From Propionibacteriaceae bacterium (GTDB lineage: Bacteria > Actinomycetota > Actinomycetes > Propionibacteriales > Propionibacteriaceae), in assembly GCA_030532575.1 (NCBI GenBank), contig JAUNKV010000003.1, positions 1-64,000 on the forward strand: DNA of 64,000 nucleotides. The letters are read 5' to 3'. Under the pieces are notes generated by a model, which was not told where the DNA came from, ran no database searches, and saw nothing but the letters and a program-made list of their open reading frames with translations. Both the position numbers and the translations under genes were made by a program. This document shows, in pieces, positions 1 through 8,296 of this stretch (within the stretch, counting starts at the first letter, position 1; every line of letters starts with the position of its first letter).

Positions 1-97
1 AGAAGAACAACACGGCGGCGACGGGGCCGAGCATGATGGCGAAGGCCCTGGGATCAACGTTTCGTTCCAGCAGCACCAGCAGCACGGTGACAGACAT
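1..97 (-). CDS. membrane protein, 5' end only (cut by window edge)
   Basis: Only the first 32 codons are present. They begin with ATG at 97, preceded by GGAGG inside the sequence that joins it to the upstream zinc-ribbon gene (that gene's TGA at 112-110 lies 12 nt before this start). The visible peptide has one hydrophobic stretch (MSVTVLLVLL), then a short polar segment (ERNVDPR), then a second hydrophobic stretch, so it is probably a membrane protein. It is the third gene of the run SPFH protein, zinc-ribbon protein, this gene. By analogy with Bacillus ydjI-ydjG-ydjH it could be the YdjH-like partner, but too little is visible to say. Confidence 0.7.
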   Translation of the reverse strand, partial: MSVTVLLVLLERNVDPRAFAIMLGPVAAVLFF

Positions 98-109
98 CAA
101 TCCTCCAGA

Positions 110-1375
110 TCAGAGCATCGTGAGCAGGATCAGGAAACCGATCACCGACCCGATCGCGAACACCAGCAGGGTCATCAGGATGAGCACCGGCATGTTGAGC
201 GGGACCGAGCCCATGACGTTGCCGTTTTGCCCATTGACCGCGACGAAGTGCTTGAGCCGTTTCTCCGGCTGGTAGTAGGAGTACAGCCAGATCGGCAGAT
301 AGGCCGTCACCCAGCGTGCCCCGTGCAGGTCCACGTGCTCGGTGTCCCAGCGCACCCCCCGGTTGTAGTGGCGGACCATCTGGTCGGCCTTGGCCCGAGT
401 GATGCTGAGCAGCTTGTCCTCAACCACCTGGTCGAGCTGCGAGATGTTGACGTTGCGGGTCTCACTGGTGAAGCCACGCAGATAGTTCGGGTTGTAGCGC
501 AGCGCGGACTTCACATCGAAGGGCAGGATCGCGTTGATGATGTTGTTGGTCTGTGACGGATCCGCCATGTTGGCCCGCTCCGCGTTCGATTCCAGCAGCA
601 GGTCATCGACGTTCAGCTCGAACCGGCGGGCGATGTCGTAGACATCGGCCGAGTAGTAGGTGACGTAGGTGTTCTCCCCACGACGCTCGGTCCAGCGTCG
701 CCTCAGCACCTCACCCTGCCCCGTGACCTGTCCGGTGGCGCGGCCGTCGAAGACGAAGTACGGCAGATACACCCCCACCACGTTCTCCGGCTGGAACTCC
801 CGCTTGAACCTGGGGTGTGCGTAGAACTGCCGCTGGTTCACGAACCCTCGGATGATCTCGACGGCGTGGGCCTTCGGCACCAGGAACGGCAGGATGGCAT
901 CCGGCACCGCCCCGTTGGCGATCTGGGCACCGGCGGACAGGTAGGTGCGGCACCAGTGGCAGCGCACCTGCCCCGTCTCGCTGGTGTTGATGACCACCTC
1001 AGCCCCGCACCCGGAGCACTTGAAGGTCAACGTCGCCTGGTCGGCCATCAGGTCCCGGGCGGTGCGGGTCAGCTCCGTGCCCTCCAGTTCACTGATACCG
1101 CCGGTCAGATCCACCTCGTCCTCGATGCGCGGCTCGTTCCACCGGGAACGGCAGTTCGCGCACACCAGGGAGCGCATCTCGATGAGGTAGCGGATGTCCG
1201 AGGAGCCGCAGGTGGCGCACGTGATGGCGCCGCCCTGCGATCCCCGGTTCTCCGCCAGCTCGATGATCTCCGGCTCCCCGGGTGGTGGAGCTGCGGGGGG
1301 AGGGGCCGACGGGATCGGCCCCGGGGGTTGCTGCCACGGGGTACCGAAGGGGTGGTGGGGGCCGGGATGGGTCAT
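110..1375 (-). CDS. zinc-ribbon membrane protein (YdjG-like)
   Basis: 421 residues. The N-terminus is Pro-rich and disordered (about 1-35). Two zinc ribbons follow: C53/C56 with C72/C75, and C120/C123 with C139/C142. A long middle domain (about 155-385) is hydrophilic, and the last 27 or so residues form a hydrophobic membrane anchor. The ATG at 1375 lies 13 nt after the SPFH gene and has no strong ribosome-binding site, so translation may depend on the upstream gene. The arrangement of zinc ribbons, soluble domain and C-terminal membrane segment next to an SPFH protein matches Bacillus subtilis YdjG, which helps hold a PspA/SPFH complex at the membrane. That role here is inference; the zinc-binding cysteines and the anchor are seen directly. 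Confidence 0.75.
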   Translation of the reverse strand: MTHPGPHHPFGTPWQQPPGPIPSAPPPAAPPPGEPEIIELAENRGSQGGAITCATCGSSDIRYLIEMRSLVCANCRSRWNEPRIEDEVDLTGGISELEGTELTRTARDLMADQATLTFKCSGCGAEVVINTSETGQVRCHWCRTYLSAGAQIANGAVPDAILPFLVPKAHAVEIIRGFVNQRQFYAHPRFKREFQPENVVGVYLPYFVFDGRATGQVTGQGEVLRRRWTERRGENTYVTYYSADVYDIARRFELNVDDLLLESNAERANMADPSQTNNIINAILPFDVKSALRYNPNYLRGFTSETRNVNISQLDQVVEDKLLSITRAKADQMVRHYNRGVRWDTEHVDLHGARWVTAYLPIWLYSYYQPEKRLKHFVAVNGQNGNVMGSVPLNMPVLILMTLLVFAIGSVIGFLILLTML

Positions 1376-1388
1376 GATCGTCTTGGAC

Positions 1389-2573
1389 TCACAGCCCCAG
1401 CAGACGCTTCTTGACAGCGTCGAACTCCTCCTGGGTCACCACACCGGCATCCAGCAGCTCCTTCATCTGCTTCAGCTTCGCCACCGGGTCCTCCTCGGCT
1501 GCCGGAGCGGCCTGCGGGGTCTGCTGGGCGGGTTGCTGGCCCTGCTGCGGCTGCTGGAAACCGCCCATCACGCCACCCATCATGGGAACCCCCATCCCCA
1601 TGCCGACGATGCCACCGGTACCGCCGTTCTCACCAGCGGCCTGGATGCCCCGGGCCACCGACTGCTGCAGGAAGGAACCGCCGCGCTCGCCGCGCAGGGC
1701 GTCGGCACGCTTGACGTCGGAGAGCAGGGCCTTGGTGTCCTCGTCGTACTCGATGGCTGCCAGTGCCACCCGCTTGACCTCGATGCCGCGTCCGGAGAGC
1801 CACTGGTAGTTCTCCTCCAGGGCCGCAGCCAGGGACTTCGCGAAGCCCACGGAGTCCTGCTGGATCCGGGTGATCCGGTTGCCCTGGGAGGGGTCGTTGG
1901 TGTACTTCGAGAAGGCGGCGGACAGGGAGCCCACCACCTCGGTGAACAGCTGCTCACCGACGGGGTTGTTCATGTCCGCCAGGTCGAAGGTCTCGTTGTT
2001 GCCGATGTGGCTGGCGGGAACCAGCGACTGGACGAACAGGATCGGGTCAACGATCTGGAAGGTGTAGGAGCCGCGGGTCACGGCACCGACCTGGGCGCCG
2101 AGGTAGGCGTCGTCCCAGTAGATCTCCGCCTGGGTGCCGAACTTGTTGTCCGGGATCTCCTTGAGGTTGATGAAGAACACCTGCTGCTGGGCGCCCGGGC
2201 GGCCGCCGTACTTGAAGCGCTCCCAGGACGACTTCACGATGGAACTCCACAGCCCGTCACCGGCAAAGACCGACCGGGCGCTCGGGTCATCACTGTTGAA
2301 GATGAAGCCGCCGGGTTCTGCGACGAAACCAGTCATCCGGCCATCCTGGAAGGTCATCAGACCGTAGCCCTCGGGAACGATGATCTTGGAGCCGTTGGAG
2401 ATGATGTTCTCCGAGCCCTTGGTGTTCGCGCCTCGCCCGGCGTTGCGCCCGGAGTTGACGCCGGGGAAGAAGGCCGCCGTGGCGGAGACCCCGCTGGGCA
2501 CGGTGATGAAGTCGAGCCACTGATCTGCGAACACTCCACCGATGGAACCGGCGAAGGCCTTGATGAAACCCAT
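1389..2573 (-). CDS. SPFH/Band-7 family protein with C-terminal SHOCT domain (YdjI-like)
   Basis: 394 residues from the ATG at 2573, which has AGGAG 7 nt upstream. An upstream in-frame ATG at 2639 has no such site and adds an unlike N-terminus. Residues from about 60 to 290 form the SPFH ('virion core protein-like') domain. A Gly/Met-rich linker (about 315-335) and a Gln/Pro/Ala-rich stretch follow. The last 33 residues (DPVAKLKQMKELLDAGVVTQ and on) are a typical SHOCT oligomerisation module. No transmembrane segment is visible, so it probably associates with the membrane through the next gene's product. It is first of at least three co-directional genes. Confidence 0.85.
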   Translation of the reverse strand: MGFIKAFAGSIGGVFADQWLDFITVPSGVSATAAFFPGVNSGRNAGRGANTKGSENIISNGSKIIVPEGYGLMTFQDGRMTGFVAEPGGFIFNSDDPSARSVFAGDGLWSSIVKSSWERFKYGGRPGAQQQVFFINLKEIPDNKFGTQAEIYWDDAYLGAQVGAVTRGSYTFQIVDPILFVQSLVPASHIGNNETFDLADMNNPVGEQLFTEVVGSLSAAFSKYTNDPSQGNRITRIQQDSVGFAKSLAAALEENYQWLSGRGIEVKRVALAAIEYDEDTKALLSDVKRADALRGERGGSFLQQSVARGIQAAGENGGTGGIVGMGMGVPMMGGVMGGFQQPQQGQQPAQQTPQAAPAAEEDPVAKLKQMKELLDAGVVTQEEFDAVKKRLLGL

Positions 2574-2694
2574 GTGATGCTCCTGAGTCCTTGAGGTGAC
2601 GTCCCCACGGTGGGGTGCACGCCTTCCATGGTTCCACATGAGGGGTCCTTCGCCGAAGCGGAGGCCGGTTTCCTGACACCCCGATTCGCCTCGG

Positions 2695-2700
2695 TAGACT
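2695..2700 (+). promoter_or_regulatory. -10 element TAGACT, leaderless start of ABC-F gene
   Basis: TAGACT ends 8 nt before the GTG at 2709 with no Shine-Dalgarno between. The transcript would start at or next to the start codon, which argues for GTG 2709 over the longer reading frame. Confidence 0.6.
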
Positions 2701-2708
2701 TCCCCGAC

Positions 2709-4307
2709 GTGTTGCAGGTCAAGGACGTGGAGGTGCGTGCGGGGGCGCGATTGCTGCTCTCCCCGGTGAGTTTCCAGATCGCCGCGGGGGATCGGGTCGG
2801 TCTGGTGGGGCGCAACGGCGCCGGGAAGACCACTCTCACCCGAATCCTGGCCGGAGAGGGGCCACCGGCGGCAGGCACCATCACCCGCTCCGGGCAGCTC
2901 GGCTACCTGCCACAGGACCCGCGTTCCGGTGATCCTGACCAGCTGGCCAGGGACCGCATCCTCGGGGCGCGAGGGCTCGACCAGGTGATGGTCAGGCTGC
3001 GGCGCGCCGAACAGGAGATGAGTCTCGCCGACGGGGATGCGCGGGAGGCCGCGATGGCTGCCTACGCCCGGGCGGAGAACGCCCTGCTGGCGGCCGGAGG
3101 CTATGCCGCGGAAGCCGAGGCCGCGCGGATCGCAGCGAACCTGGGGCTCCCGGAACGGGTCCTAGGGCAGCCCCTCCACACCCTCTCGGGTGGGCAGCGG
3201 CGTCGGATCGAACTGGCCAGGATCCTGTTCTCGGATGCGGACACGCTGCTGCTCGACGAGCCCACGAACCACCTCGATGCGGACTCCATCACCTGGCTGC
3301 GGGGCTACCTCCAGAGCTTTGCAGGTGGGCTGGTGGTGATCTCCCACGACGTCGGCCTGCTGGAGGCGGTGGTGAACAAGGTGTTCCACCTGGATGCGAA
3401 CCGCTCCGAGCTGGACGTCTACGCGATGGACTGGAAACGCTACCTGCAGCAGCGGGAGACCGATGAGAAGCGTCGGAAGCGGGAGCGTCTCAACGCTGAA
3501 CGCAAGGCCTCCCAGCTGATGGCCCAGGCGGATCGGATGCGGGCCAAGGCCACCAAGGCCGTGGCCGCGCAGAACATGGCCAAGCGGGCCGAGAAACTTC
3601 TGTCGGGCATTGAGGAGGAGCGGGCGGCCGACCAGGTGGCCCGGATCCGTTTCCCGGACCCGGCGCCATGTGGGCGTACCCCGCTCATGGCGCGGGACCT
3701 CAGCAAGGCCTACGGTTCCCTGGAGGTGTTCACGGCGGTGGACCTGGCCATCGACAAGGGATCGAAGGTGGTCATCCTCGGTCTGAACGGGGCGGGCAAG
3801 ACCACCATGCTGCGTCTGCTGGCAGGGCTGGAGGAACCGGACGTGGGGGAGCGGGTGCTCGGGCACGGGGCCAGGCTCGGCTACTACGCGCAGGAGCACG
3901 AGACCCTGGATGTGAACCGCAGCGTGCTGCAGAACATGGTCTCCGCTTCCCCTGACCTCGGTGATGTCGAGGTCCGCAAGGTGTTGGGCTCCTTCCTGTT
4001 CACCGGGGATGACGTGGACAAACCGGCGCGGGTGCTCTCGGGTGGGGAGAAGACCCGGTTGGCCCTCGCGATGCTCGTGGTCTCGGCCGCCAACGTGCTG
4101 CTGCTGGACGAGCCGACGAACAACCTGGACCCGGCCTCCCGTGCCGAGGTGCTCTCGGCGCTGCGCAGCTACGCGGGCGCCGTCGTGCTGGTCACCCACG
4201 ACCCGGGAGCCGTCGAGGCCCTGGAACCTGACCGGGTGCTGATCCTGCCCGATGGCGTGGAGGATCTGTGGAGTGACGACTACGCAGAGCTGGTGGCGCT
4301 CGCCTGA
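2709..4307 (+). CDS. ABC-F family ATPase
   Basis: 532 residues with two ABC ATPase domains and no membrane segment, the layout of ABC-F ribosome-associated proteins. The first domain has Walker A GRNGAGKT at 34-41, signature LSGGQ and Walker B LLLDEPTNHLD. A basic, coiled linker between the domains follows. The second domain has GLNGAGKT, LSGGE and LLLDEPTNNLD. The start is taken at GTG 2709 because a -10 hexamer lies 8 nt upstream; the frame is open for 33 more codons but they do not look like ABC-F. ABC-F proteins act at the ribosomal E site in translation control or antibiotic protection. The closest type appears to be the housekeeping actinobacterial one (Mycobacterium Rv1473-like). A resistance role is not indicated. 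Confidence 0.9.
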   Translation: MLQVKDVEVRAGARLLLSPVSFQIAAGDRVGLVGRNGAGKTTLTRILAGEGPPAAGTITRSGQLGYLPQDPRSGDPDQLARDRILGARGLDQVMVRLRRAEQEMSLADGDAREAAMAAYARAENALLAAGGYAAEAEAARIAANLGLPERVLGQPLHTLSGGQRRRIELARILFSDADTLLLDEPTNHLDADSITWLRGYLQSFAGGLVVISHDVGLLEAVVNKVFHLDANRSELDVYAMDWKRYLQQRETDEKRRKRERLNAERKASQLMAQADRMRAKATKAVAAQNMAKRAEKLLSGIEEERAADQVARIRFPDPAPCGRTPLMARDLSKAYGSLEVFTAVDLAIDKGSKVVILGLNGAGKTTMLRLLAGLEEPDVGERVLGHGARLGYYAQEHETLDVNRSVLQNMVSASPDLGDVEVRKVLGSFLFTGDDVDKPARVLSGGEKTRLALAMLVVSAANVLLLDEPTNNLDPASRAEVLSALRSYAGAVVLVTHDPGAVEALEPDRVLILPDGVEDLWSDDYAELVALA

Positions 4308-4349
4308 GTGGACAACGTTGTGTGCATTTCAAGCACTCCTCCCGTTCAC

Positions 4350-4369
4350 TTGAGCAGTCGAATGCTCAA
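4350..4369. promoter_or_regulatory. inverted repeat overlapping the phosphohexomutase promoter
   Basis: TTGAGCA, six bases, TGCTCAA: a perfect dyad just upstream of the -10 at 4377, over the usual -35 position. It looks like an operator for a dimeric repressor or activator. No regulator gene is adjacent. Confidence 0.4.
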
Positions 4370-4376
4370 TCCTGTC

Positions 4377-4382
4377 TAATCT
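4377..4382 (+). promoter_or_regulatory. -10 element TAATCT for phosphohexomutase
   Basis: TAATCT about 27 nt before the ATG at 4409, leaving a short leader with a strong AGGAGG site. Confidence 0.5.
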
Positions 4383-4408
4383 GAGCCCAGGAACGATCAG
4401 GAGGGGCG

Positions 4409-5836
4409 ATGGCACGCATCAGTTTCGGGACCGGCGGTTGGCGGGCGATCATCGGCGATGAGTTCATCCGTGGCAACGTGGCGTTGTTGTGCGGGGCCCT
4501 TGCGGCACGGATCAAGGACGAGGGTGTGGCGGATCGAGGGCTGGTCATCGGCTACGACCGGCGATTCCTCTCCGATGTGGCTGCACAGTGGGCAGCCGAG
4601 GTGTTCGCGGGGGAGGGGGTGACCTGCCGGGTGATCCGCATCGACCAGGCCCCGACCCCGCTCATCATGTGGACCGTCAAGGACCTGGGGCTGCCCTACG
4701 GCATGGCCATCACCGCCTCCCACAACCCCGCGCTCTACAACGGCATCAAGGTCTTCACCGAGGGGGGCAAGGATGCTGACGAGGAGGTCACCCGCGACAT
4801 CGAGGCCAGGATGACCGCTCTCGAGGTCTCCGGCGAGGAGGAGATCGGCCGCATCGACTACCAGCGGGCCGTCGCGACGGGGGCAGTGACCGAGATCAAC
4901 CCGTTCAACGGCTACATCGACTCCATCATCGCCCAGGTGGACATGGCGGCCATCCGTGATGCCGGGTTGAAGATTGCCCTGGATCCGATGTTCGGGGTCT
5001 CCCGGACCTCCCTCCAGACCATCCTGATGACCGCCCGTTGTGAGGTGGACGTGATCCATGACCGGCGGGACACCCTGTTCGGTGGCCGGATGCCTTCGCC
5101 CAGCAGCGCCACCCTGGAATCGCTCAAGCAGTACGTCGTGCAGCACGGTTGCGCGCTCGGCATCGCCACCGACGGTGACGCCGACCGGCTGGGGGTCATC
5201 GACGACAAGGGGCGTTTCCTGCACCCCAACCAACTGCTGGTGATCCTCTACTACTACCTGCTCAAGTACAAGGGCTGGCGGGGGGACGTGGCCCGCAACG
5301 TCGCCACGACCTCGCTGCTGGACGATGTCGCCGCGATGTTCGGGCAGACCTGCCACGAGGTCCCCGTCGGTTTCAAGTGGGTCTCCGGGAAGATGCTGGA
5401 GACCGGGGCCATCATCGGTGGTGAATCCTCCGGTGGTCTCACCGTCAAGGGCCACATCTTCGGCAAGGATGGTATCTACGCCGCCGCGCTGCTGGTCGAG
5501 ATGTTGGCGGTGGTCGGCAAACCCATGAGCGAGATCTACGAGGAGATCACGGGCCAGTTCCCGCCCCACCACATGGCGGAGACGGATTTCTCCTTCGACC
5601 CCGAGCGCAAGCCGGAGATCCTGAAGACCCTCATGGAGGACCGGAAGCTGCCGGAGTTCAGTGCCACCGTGGTGGACGTGTCCTACCGTGACGGCTGCAA
5701 GGTGTACTTCGACAACGGGTGGATCATCGCCCGGTTCTCCGGGACGGAGCCGCTGCTGCGCATCTTCTGCGAGATGCCCTCGCGGGAGGAGGCAGAACAG
5801 GCCTGCGAGGAGTTCCGGCAGTTCCTCGGGTTGTGA
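4409..5836 (+). CDS. phosphoglucomutase/phosphomannomutase family protein
   Basis: 475 residues of the alpha-D-phosphohexomutase family, interconverting hexose 1- and 6-phosphates for nucleotide-sugar synthesis. All four landmarks are present: phosphoserine loop TASHNP with S104, magnesium site DGDADR at 255-260, sugar-binding GGESSGG near 338, and phosphate-binding SGTEP beginning at S444. AGGAGG lies 5 nt before the ATG. It differs in subfamily and length from the second mutase at 60444-62072 (542 aa), so the two probably use different sugars. It is followed by polysaccharide-type genes, which fits a role in precursor supply. The sugar specificity cannot be told from sequence alone. Confidence 0.88.
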   Translation: MARISFGTGGWRAIIGDEFIRGNVALLCGALAARIKDEGVADRGLVIGYDRRFLSDVAAQWAAEVFAGEGVTCRVIRIDQAPTPLIMWTVKDLGLPYGMAITASHNPALYNGIKVFTEGGKDADEEVTRDIEARMTALEVSGEEEIGRIDYQRAVATGAVTEINPFNGYIDSIIAQVDMAAIRDAGLKIALDPMFGVSRTSLQTILMTARCEVDVIHDRRDTLFGGRMPSPSSATLESLKQYVVQHGCALGIATDGDADRLGVIDDKGRFLHPNQLLVILYYYLLKYKGWRGDVARNVATTSLLDDVAAMFGQTCHEVPVGFKWVSGKMLETGAIIGGESSGGLTVKGHIFGKDGIYAAALLVEMLAVVGKPMSEIYEEITGQFPPHHMAETDFSFDPERKPEILKTLMEDRKLPEFSATVVDVSYRDGCKVYFDNGWIIARFSGTEPLLRIFCEMPSREEAEQACEEFRQFLGL

Positions 5837-5880
5837 CAAGGATGCACAGCGACTATTACGCTTTCATAACGAAGTCCCGC

Positions 5881-5886
5881 TAGACT
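5881..5886 (+). promoter_or_regulatory. -10 element TAGACT for Wzz-like gene
   Basis: TAGACT 35 nt before the ATG at 5922; the leader contains TGGAGAA as ribosome-binding site. Confidence 0.5.
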
Positions 5887-5921
5887 CCGCACGTGTACCC
5901 CAACCAGTTCATTGGAGAACC

Positions 5922-6899
5922 ATGAACCTCCGTGATCTCACATCGGTGTTCGTCAGGCACTGGCTGCTCCTGGCGGGATGCGTCGTCGTCGGCGGTGTGC
6001 TCGGGATCGCCGTCGGTTCAGGCGCGACCCCAACCCACACGGCCACTTCGCGGGTCTCGGTCGTCGCAGCCGGGGCCACCACCCCTGAGGATGCCGGACG
6101 TCTCACGACGATGGTCCGCTCCGAGATGACGCTGTACCAGGCCCTCGTGACCTCCCGGCCGGTTGCGGAGCGTGTTGCAGCCCGCATCCAGGCAGTGACT
6201 CCGGAGCAGGTCAGCGGGGGAGTCTCGGCCACAGCGGCTGATCAGCTTCTGGTGATCCGGGTCACCCAGAGTGATGCCGGACTGGCCAAGCGCATTGCAG
6301 AACTCGTGGCCGATGAGGTGGCGTTGGAGATCGGGGAGTTGCACCCCGTGACCCCGGCCATCATCCAGGCCCGCCCCATCGAGACCCCTGTCACTGTCTC
6401 CTCGGACAACTTCAGCACCCGCACCCTCGCGGCGGCCGGGGCTGGCCTCGGACTGGTGGCTGGGCTGGCCCTCGTCGGGTTGCTCGCGGCATTCCGCCCG
6501 GTGGTCGGTTCCGGGGCCAACCTCGTCGGCGTGGTGGGGCCACACGTGCTGCGGGCCCATCCCAGCCCGCTGGCCACTCAACAGCTCGCTGCCATCCTCG
6601 GGCAGCGACTCGACGCAGCAGGCGGTTCGGTGGTCCTGGTGGGGAGCGGGGCGCTGGTGAACCTGGGGCCGTGGTCCCAAGGGGTCACCGAGGCCCTGGG
6701 GCCACGGCTGGATGCCATGACGGTCAGCGCCGACGGGCAGGATGCGGATGTGGTGGCGGCGATCTCCCACGGTGCCGTGACCGCGTTGCTGGTGAACCCA
6801 CGCGATCAGCTGGCGAAGGTCAAGGAGCAGGCTGCGCTGCTGGCAGCCAGCGGAGCCGACCTGGCGGCGATCGTGGTGGTCAGCGAGCCCCGATCCTGA
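5922..6899 (+). CDS. Wzz/CapA-type polysaccharide chain-length protein with pseudokinase-like tail
   Basis: 325 residues from the ATG at 5922 (GGAGAA upstream). Membrane segment 1 spans about 11-30. An extracytoplasmic Wzz-like domain carries the usual pattern of repeated 'xLVxSRPVAERVAARI' helix and 'VSATAADQLLVIRVTQSD'. Membrane segment 2 spans about 166-188. The remaining 135 residues resemble the fold of a BY-type tyrosine kinase (a beta strand VVLVGSGA where Walker A should be, and a late strand/helix LLVNPRDQLAKVKEQAALL), but the P-loop Gly-Lys-Ser/Thr and the tyrosine cluster are missing. So this looks like a Wzz co-polymerase with an inactive kinase domain. No glycosyltransferase genes lie beside it. 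The 3' end overlaps the convergent polymerase-like gene by 20 nt. Confidence 0.75.
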   Translation: MNLRDLTSVFVRHWLLLAGCVVVGGVLGIAVGSGATPTHTATSRVSVVAAGATTPEDAGRLTTMVRSEMTLYQALVTSRPVAERVAARIQAVTPEQVSGGVSATAADQLLVIRVTQSDAGLAKRIAELVADEVALEIGELHPVTPAIIQARPIETPVTVSSDNFSTRTLAAAGAGLGLVAGLALVGLLAAFRPVVGSGANLVGVVGPHVLRAHPSPLATQQLAAILGQRLDAAGGSVVLVGSGALVNLGPWSQGVTEALGPRLDAMTVSADGQDADVVAAISHGAVTALLVNPRDQLAKVKEQAALLAASGADLAAIVVVSEPRS

Positions 6900-8259
6900 G
6901 CAGCGCCCGCTCCCAGGCGAACTTCTGCTGCTCCTCACGGCGGCGGTGGGTCTGCATCGTGAGCAGGGTGGCCAGGGCCAGCCACCAGATCAGGCTGACG
7001 GGGAAGTTCTTGATGAGCAGTGTGTCGAAGGCGAAACCGACCAGGGTGGCGGTCAGTGCGGCGGCGAGCGTGGTCTCGAAGGGACCCTTGGCGGTGAACA
7101 GGGACCACAGGGTCACCGCCACCACGGCAAGCAGTGCGATCAGGCCGACCAGACCCAGCTCGGCGAGCACCGCCACGTAGGTGTTGTGGGCGTGGGCCAG
7201 GGTGAGCCCTCCCGGCATCTGCTTGTCATAGTGTGCTCCCGCCTGAGGCAGTATGCCGGCCTCGAAGCCATACCACGGCCACAGCACGCCGTACCCCATA
7301 CCGAAGACCATCCTGGGAAACGTTGAGAAGGTCTGTTCCAGCCCGTAGGCCCAGGTTGCCGTCCGGCCTCCGCCCGTGGGATCGAAGCCGCGTGCGGTCA
7401 GCACCCGCAGTGCGAGCAGGATGAAACCGACGAAGCCGACGGTGATGCCGGAGGCGAGCAATGGCATCAGCTGGGGGCGGGAACGCACCGTGGTGATGAC
7501 CGTCGTGGCGGTCATGATGGCCATGAACACGGCCACGGTGATGAGGCCCGCGCGGGCCCCCGTTGCCACCAGGTAGCCGAGGTGGGCGAGAGCGCCGATG
7601 CAGGAGAGCAGCCGCCGATATCCCTGAAGCACGGCTCCGACGCACACGGCCACGCCGATGAGCAACGCGATGTGGAGGACGGCGGCACCGCCGAGCCGGG
7701 TGGCAAGACGGCCGTAGAGCTCACTGTTGGCTGCGTTCAGGGCCACGCCGAGGGGAGTGACCGCCGCGCAGGCCATGGCCAGCCACCATGCTGCTTGGAA
7801 CAGGCGTCTCGGAGGGATCATGCAGATGGTCAACAAGGCAGTGGCCATGGTCATCAACGCGGTGAGCAACGGGCCGAGGAGAAGGATCAAGGGCACCCGC
7901 ACTGCTGTGTCCGGGTCCCCCCAGGCCATGCTGACGCGAGGATCGGACAGCGGAACCGTCGCTGCTGCCCAGCCCAGTAGCAGCACGAAGGAACCGGCTC
8001 CCACCACCAAGGCCCGGGAGGGTGGGGCGGTACGGATGTGACCACTGCGCTGCAGCAGGGTGATCAAGATCAGGACTGACAGGGCTGGGGCCAGCACCAG
8101 GGTGAAGATGGTGAGCCCGGTGCGCCCCACTGGATCCTCTGTGACCAGGGTGGTTGCGGCCAGCAACACCACCGAGACCACCGCCAGCGCTGTGCGTGTC
8201 CACGGGTCCCAGGAACGCCGGTTGACCGGCTTGGGGGAAATCGAGACGGAGCGCAGCAC
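6880..8259 (-). CDS. O-antigen ligase/polymerase-like membrane protein
   Basis: 459 residues with about ten hydrophobic segments. The large loop before the last membrane segments carries the conserved 'AHAHNTYVAVLAELGLVGL' pattern (His-Asn near residue 360) that typifies Wzy/WaaL-type O-antigen ligases and polymerases. It starts at GTG 8259: the -10 hexamer TACAAT ends 6 nt before it, so the mRNA is probably leaderless. It converges on, and overlaps by 20 nt, the Wzz-like gene. A Wzz/Wzy pair suggests assembly of an exported glycan, but no flippase or glycosyltransferase lies nearby. Substrate unknown. Confidence 0.75.
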   Translation of the reverse strand: MLRSVSISPKPVNRRSWDPWTRTALAVVSVVLLAATTLVTEDPVGRTGLTIFTLVLAPALSVLILITLLQRSGHIRTAPPSRALVVGAGSFVLLLGWAAATVPLSDPRVSMAWGDPDTAVRVPLILLLGPLLTALMTMATALLTICMIPPRRLFQAAWWLAMACAAVTPLGVALNAANSELYGRLATRLGGAAVLHIALLIGVAVCVGAVLQGYRRLLSCIGALAHLGYLVATGARAGLITVAVFMAIMTATTVITTVRSRPQLMPLLASGITVGFVGFILLALRVLTARGFDPTGGGRTATWAYGLEQTFSTFPRMVFGMGYGVLWPWYGFEAGILPQAGAHYDKQMPGGLTLAHAHNTYVAVLAELGLVGLIALLAVVAVTLWSLFTAKGPFETTLAAALTATLVGFAFDTLLIKNFPVSLIWWLALATLLTMQTHRRREEQQKFAWERALLRIGAR

Positions 8260-8265
8260 CCAACC

Positions 8266-8271
8266 ATTGTA
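8266..8271 (-). promoter_or_regulatory. -10 element TACAAT, leaderless start of Wzy-like gene
   Basis: TACAAT on the minus strand, 6 nt before GTG 8259; no ribosome-binding site. Confidence 0.6.
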
Positions 8272-8296
8272 TTCGTAAGGGGCGCAGATACCGATT

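Noticed and set aside
2709-4307. ABC-F gene as an antibiotic-resistance determinant
   Set aside because: No resistance genes or mobile DNA nearby, composition like neighbours, and relatives are housekeeping.
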